Shown: positions 61,027 through 64,000 of the stretch, piece by piece
Position numbering within the stretch: the stretch's first letter is position 1
How the letters are laid out: the number at the start of each line of letters is the position of its first letter
Source: Bacteroidota bacterium
Lineage (GTDB): Bacteria > Bacteroidota > Ignavibacteria > UBA10030 > UBA6906
Length of the DNA stretch: 64,000 nt
Reading direction: 5' to 3'
NCBI GenBank assembly: GCA_019637975.1
Contig: JAHBUR010000019.1
Coordinates: 1 to 64,000 of the forward strand
Program-made: the position numbers and the translations under genes
The notes under the pieces: model-generated
The model's input: the letters and a program-made list of their open reading frames with translations, nothing else
Told to the model about the DNA's origin: nothing
Databases searched by the model: none

Positions 61027-62580
61027 ATGAAGTTCTTCATGCTGGCCGCATTTCTCATGCTTCTTGACGTTCATTCCGGCTTGTCGCAACAAGCTGTAAA
61101 AAAAACGCCGATGTTCTCCACGGATGGCAAATGGTCGTTGAGCTTTCACGGAGGAGCAAATATCTGGATCAGCGATCTCAATACGCGGCGCGCCTCTCCG
61201 GGAGGAGATCTTGTCCTCCGGTATGGATTGTCCCGGCGATTCTCGTTCGGCATCATGCTCGGGTATGACAGGCTGATTGGCATTGAACATCCGGAGACCG
61301 TTGCACCAAACCCGGCATCACCACCATTGAGCGAGTATATGGCACTCAGCATGGCCAGCGCGAATTTCATCGTTGTGTACAACTACCCCATTACTCTCGA
61401 CTTCCGGCCGTACGTGTATGCCGGAATCGGCGGAGCGGCCTATCTGAGACAGGATCGCTTTGACAACCACATCCCGGATGGCGGGGATCGCATTAAGCGG
61501 ACCCTCCACATTCCTGTCGGGTTTGGCTTTGAGATTCCGATGTCCCAGAACGTCTCTTTTGCCATCGACCTCGGTGCACGCATTATGGATGACTACACAG
61601 ATGATTGGAAGGGCAACAGCATCATCGAGCAATCGACCAGGCCCGGCATTGCCGATTGGTATCCGACGGGACGGCTCGGTTTCAATTTCTATTTCGGTAA
61701 GAACGATGATGATGATGACCCGGACAACGACGGGCTTACCAATACGGAAGAACGAAGGTACGGCACGAATCCTTACAATGCCGACAGCGACGGCGACGGA
61801 CTGAAAGACGGCGAAGAGATTTTCCGCCACAATACCAATCCGCTGAAGTGGGATACTGACGGCGACGGGTTGAGTGATGGAGATGAGGTTCTCAAGTACA
61901 AGACGTTTCCGAACCGTACCGATTCCGATGAGGATGGGTTGAATGACGGACATGAAGTGCTCAAATACGAAACCAATCCGCTGAAGCCCGATACCGATGG
62001 CGACGGCCTGACCGATGGCGATGAAGTGCTCAAGTATGGCACCGATCCCCTGAAAGCAGATACTGATGGCGATAGTTTAAGCGATGGCGATGAGATTCTC
62101 CGCTACAGAACAGACCCGCGCAACAAAGACACTGATGGCGGCGGTGTGGATGACGGCACAGAGGTGAAGCGGGGGACTAATCCGCTTGACAAGAGTGATG
62201 ATTTTCCCGTTCAGAAACGCGAACTCAAAGCCGAGGTGGGACAGGCCGTCGTGTTAGAAGGGATCGTCTTCCAAACCGGCAAGGCGACGATCACCCCCGT
62301 TTCCGAAGACATTCTGACCCTTGCCCTCAACACGCTCCGCCAACATCCCGACATGACGGTGGAGATTCGCGGGCATACGGACAATACAGGTTCGCGATCG
62401 CTCAATGACGGACTTTCACAACGTCGCGCTGACGCAGTGCGTTTGTGGCTACTCAACAGGGGTATCGCGGCAAATCGAATCACGGCAACAGGCTTCGGTC
62501 AGGATTATCCCATTGATACGAATCTGACGGCAGAAGGACGACAGCGCAACCGGCGCATCGAATTCTTCAGAACAAAATGA
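61027..62580 (+). CDS. OmpA-family outer-membrane protein with thrombospondin type-3 repeats
   Basis: 517 residues. Signal peptide about 1-20. Residues 30-225 form an outer-membrane beta barrel (WSLSFHGGANIWISDL, FSFGIMLGYDRLIG, PYVYAGIGGAAYLR, GRLGFNFYFG). Residues 230-393 are seven calcium-binding type-3 repeats of 23 residues (D-x-D-x-D-G-L-x-D-G). The OmpA C-terminal domain (about 400-517) has VFQTGKATITPVSEDIL, MTVEIRGHTDNTGSRSLNDG, LSQRRADAVRLWL and the diaminopimelate-binding Asp and Arg, so it ties the outer membrane to peptidoglycan. AAGGAA lies before the ATG. Divergent from the 60.8-kb ORF. Confidence 0.94.
   Translation: MKFFMLAAFLMLLDVHSGLSQQAVKKTPMFSTDGKWSLSFHGGANIWISDLNTRRASPGGDLVLRYGLSRRFSFGIMLGYDRLIGIEHPETVAPNPASPPLSEYMALSMASANFIVVYNYPITLDFRPYVYAGIGGAAYLRQDRFDNHIPDGGDRIKRTLHIPVGFGFEIPMSQNVSFAIDLGARIMDDYTDDWKGNSIIEQSTRPGIADWYPTGRLGFNFYFGKNDDDDDPDNDGLTNTEERRYGTNPYNADSDGDGLKDGEEIFRHNTNPLKWDTDGDGLSDGDEVLKYKTFPNRTDSDEDGLNDGHEVLKYETNPLKPDTDGDGLTDGDEVLKYGTDPLKADTDGDSLSDGDEILRYRTDPRNKDTDGGGVDDGTEVKRGTNPLDKSDDFPVQKRELKAEVGQAVVLEGIVFQTGKATITPVSEDILTLALNTLRQHPDMTVEIRGHTDNTGSRSLNDGLSQRRADAVRLWLLNRGIAANRITATGFGQDYPIDTNLTAEGRQRNRRIEFFRTK
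61717..62203 (+). repeat. Seven 69-bp type-3 repeats within the OmpA gene
   Basis: Units of 23 codons with the Asp-rich pattern DGDGLxDGxE plus a NP-L-K turn. They have drifted in DNA sequence but keep their length, so they are selected rather than freshly copied. Confidence 0.85.
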
Positions 62581-62604
62581 TCTCATCCGATTGAGAAACA
62601 GAAG

Positions 62605-62640
62605 TGCCCCAGCAAGCCAACCTGCCGGGGCATTTCGCTT
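62605..62640 (+). terminator. Terminator of the OmpA gene
   Basis: Stem TGCCCCAGCA / TGCCGGGGCA with one mismatch (loop AGCCAACC), then TTTCGCTTT. It lies before the convergent cytochrome gene. Confidence 0.6.
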
Positions 62641-62657
62641 TCTTCCGGTATTAAGCA

Positions 62658-63596
62658 TTATCGCTCTCTGATCCGTTCTGCCGCAATTCCGCCATCCTTC
62701 ATCACTCTGCCGAGAACTTCAACGTAGCTTCCAGGCGCTGTTTTCTTCTTGATCTCCGTCCGGCGATTGATTAGAAGGGGCAACCCATCGAGCAACGCGG
62801 TGCCGGTGAGTTGTCCGCCGAGCCGGACTTTTCGTCCGACGGGAACTTCAGCCGTGACGCCCGATTCATCTTTTGCTCCCTCCCCCACCCAACGTTCGAC
62901 AAGGACAATCTCATTGGCGGTAAGGTACGGCGGCCCGTCAAACGGCATACGCGGAAGTGATTGCCCGCGAATCTTCCGGATGAGTTCGCTTGCATCAGGA
63001 TTGCCGGGAATAACATACGCCCTCTCCGTTCCATTCATAATCTCTTGATAGCTCGAAAGAACAAGTCCCTCCGGCGGCGGCCCCATCAAGCCTTTGTGGT
63101 TGTGGCATTTCACGCAGTTGGCTTTGAAGATTTGCGCGACATCCGCGTAGGTGATGCCACCTCCCGGTTTAGGGGGTTCAGCAGGTTCAGAAACGCTTTT
63201 GGTTTTTGAGGATCGGACAGTAGGGGGCGATGCACCGTTTCGTATCCAATCTTCAATCAACTTTATTTCGGCTTCATCAAGCCAAGGCGGACCCGAGAGC
63301 GGCATACGCGGCGTGCTGGTTCCCCGAATTCTCTTCACTAACTCACTCACTTCCGGGTTTCCCTTCTCAACAACATTACCCCCTTGCCCGCCTTTTATCA
63401 CATTTTCGTAGCCATCCAACCGAAGACCTTTCGGTGCCTTCGGGCCTGCGTGACACATCACGCAGTTGTCGTCGAAGATCGCCTGCACATCCTCGTAGCT
63501 TTCGGGAGTGGGAGCAACATATGCCCTCCTAACCATAAACAAAGCGGAGATACAGATCAGAGCGGCAACAAGTCGTTTCATCTTGAACAACATCAT
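62658..63596 (-). CDS. Exported cytochrome c-type protein with two heme sites and DUF5666-like tail
   Basis: 312 residues from ATG at 63596, which overlaps the upstream stop as TGATG. Signal sequence about 6-28. Two related cytochrome-like units, each with CxxCH (CVMCH 45-49, CVKCH 161-165), a following GL-L-Y-E pattern, GNPE/GNPD, and RMPL/RMPF-GPP with a likely axial Met; they look duplicated. Residues about 250-312 (VRLGGQLTGTALLDGLPLLI, VEVLGRVMKDGGIAAERI) resemble DUF5666. It resembles planctomycete-type cytochrome domains. Periplasmic electron transfer is inferred; partner unknown. Confidence 0.85.
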   Translation of the reverse strand: MMLFKMKRLVAALICISALFMVRRAYVAPTPESYEDVQAIFDDNCVMCHAGPKAPKGLRLDGYENVIKGGQGGNVVEKGNPEVSELVKRIRGTSTPRMPLSGPPWLDEAEIKLIEDWIRNGASPPTVRSSKTKSVSEPAEPPKPGGGITYADVAQIFKANCVKCHNHKGLMGPPPEGLVLSSYQEIMNGTERAYVIPGNPDASELIRKIRGQSLPRMPFDGPPYLTANEIVLVERWVGEGAKDESGVTAEVPVGRKVRLGGQLTGTALLDGLPLLINRRTEIKKKTAPGSYVEVLGRVMKDGGIAAERIRER

Positions 63597-64000
63597 CACT
63601 TCAACAATAACATGCGTCTAACCTGAATGTTGCCGGCACTTTCCAGTCGTGCAAGATAGACGCCGCTGGCAGCATCAAGGGCATTCCATTGAACTGAGTA
63701 GCTGCCGGGGGCTTTTTCCTCATTTACCAGCGTCGCAACTTCGCGGCCGATCAGGTCGAAGACACGGAGGGATACCAGTCCGTAATCTGCAATCTGAAAC
63801 CAGAGGTTTGTACCCGGGTTGAACGGATTGGGATAGTTCTCCGCGAGATAAAACCTGCGCGGGATTGCGGTGCCTCCATCAACGGCAAGCGGCGAAAGTG
63901 AGTGTTTCCATACGCCTTTTGTCGAAACTGCCGCGAGAAGTTCTCCGTTTATCTCAACGATGCCGAGTACGGGAGACGTTGCGGGTTCATTGGTTCCAAA
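63596..64000 (-). CDS. T9SS cargo protein, C-terminal part
   Basis: Cut by the right edge; 134 codons and a TGA remain. The visible part begins mid-domain (PVLGIVEINGELLAAVSTKG, as in propeller- or sialidase-like repeats) and ends with a type A T9SS sorting domain: YLAENYPNPFNPGTNLWF, VFDLIGREVATLVNEEKAPG, SGVYLARLES and a basic tail RRMLLLK. It is exported through the T9SS and fixed on or released from the cell surface. The stop overlaps the cytochrome start. Confidence 0.85.
   Translation of the reverse strand, partial: FGTNEPATSPVLGIVEINGELLAAVSTKGVWKHSLSPLAVDGGTAIPRRFYLAENYPNPFNPGTNLWFQIADYGLVSLRVFDLIGREVATLVNEEKAPGSYSVQWNALDAASGVYLARLESAGNIQVRRMLLLK

Noticed and set aside
61717..62203. 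Regularly spaced repeats that might suggest a CRISPR array
   Set aside because: They are in-frame 69-bp protein repeats with no constant direct repeat or unique spacers.
1..64000. tRNA, rRNA, insertion sequences, prophage genes
   Set aside because: Looked for T-loop patterns, transposase motifs and terminal repeats by eye on both strands; none convincing.

Overview
The window reads as a chromosomal segment of a Bacteroidota-type bacterium, most likely from the Ignavibacteria/Chlorobi side of the phylum. Supporting signs are two type IX secretion (T9SS) C-terminal sorting domains of the NPFNP type, a complete MoxR-Bat aerotolerance operon, YbbR-, DUF4412-, DUF1460- and DUF6600-type proteins, roughly even base composition, and promoters fitting the Bacteroidota pattern (TTG, 20 nt, TAnnTT) rather than the E. 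coli consensus. The genus cannot be told from sequence reading alone. No tRNA, rRNA, CRISPR array, insertion sequence or phage gene was seen.

Layout. 1-5 kb: end of a processive GT2 synthase, a TPR protein, rpsT, etfBA, a BFN/UVR nuclease-like protein, then ybbR-pdxJ on the other strand. 5.9-6.8 kb: two bacterial microcompartment hexamer (BMC-H) genes with their own promoter and terminator and no enzyme genes beside them. 6.9-25.3 kb: a minus-strand cell-surface glycan block with two YfhO-type membrane proteins, three GT4 and two GT2 glycosyltransferases, a Wzx-like flippase, two methyltransferases and three LamG proteins (one a lipoprotein preceded by a short leader ORF, one carrying a T9SS signal). 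25.5-34.5 kb: a small unknown gene, then moxR-DUF58-(membrane protein)-batABCDE. 34.6-42.3 kb: glutathione peroxidase, a DksA-type zinc finger, a divergent ornithine-carbamoyltransferase-like gene, a Trp-rich DUF6600 protein, and rqcH-panE-Cys/Met PLP enzyme. 42.4-49.8 kb: yicC-gmk-rpoZ-coaBC-udg, then dnaB and two exported proteins. 49.8-64 kb: a GT2, an AmmeMemoRadiSam radical SAM enzyme, a DUF885-like peptidase, an FKBP lipoprotein, an alkyltransferase-like/3-methyladenine glycosylase fusion, cdd, a tiny zinc ribbon, a GlmU-like protein, YbaK, cfa, an OmpA protein with thrombospondin type-3 repeats, and a two-heme cytochrome beside a T9SS cargo protein.

How the genes work together. The 25.3-14.7 kb genes look like one long transcript starting from a promoter at 25365: a polyprenyl-phosphate-sugar-synthase-like GT2, a GT-C-like YfhO, cytoplasmic glycosyltransferases, a flippase and methyltransferases are the parts expected for making and exporting a surface glycan. 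The LamG proteins may bind or display it. MoxR, DUF58 and BatA-E form the usual envelope VWA/TPR complex.

Most notable observations: the ATL-Tag fusion at 54 kb; the isolated BMC-H pair, whose second member has an unusual pore motif and a SAP/Rho-N-like tail; the carbamoyltransferase lacking two ornithine-binding motifs; the leader ORF at 14.5 kb; a hidden 61-codon ORF plus strong terminator upstream of cfa; and a promoter pattern with almost fixed spacing found at about a dozen gene starts, including abutting divergent promoters for rpsT and etfBA.
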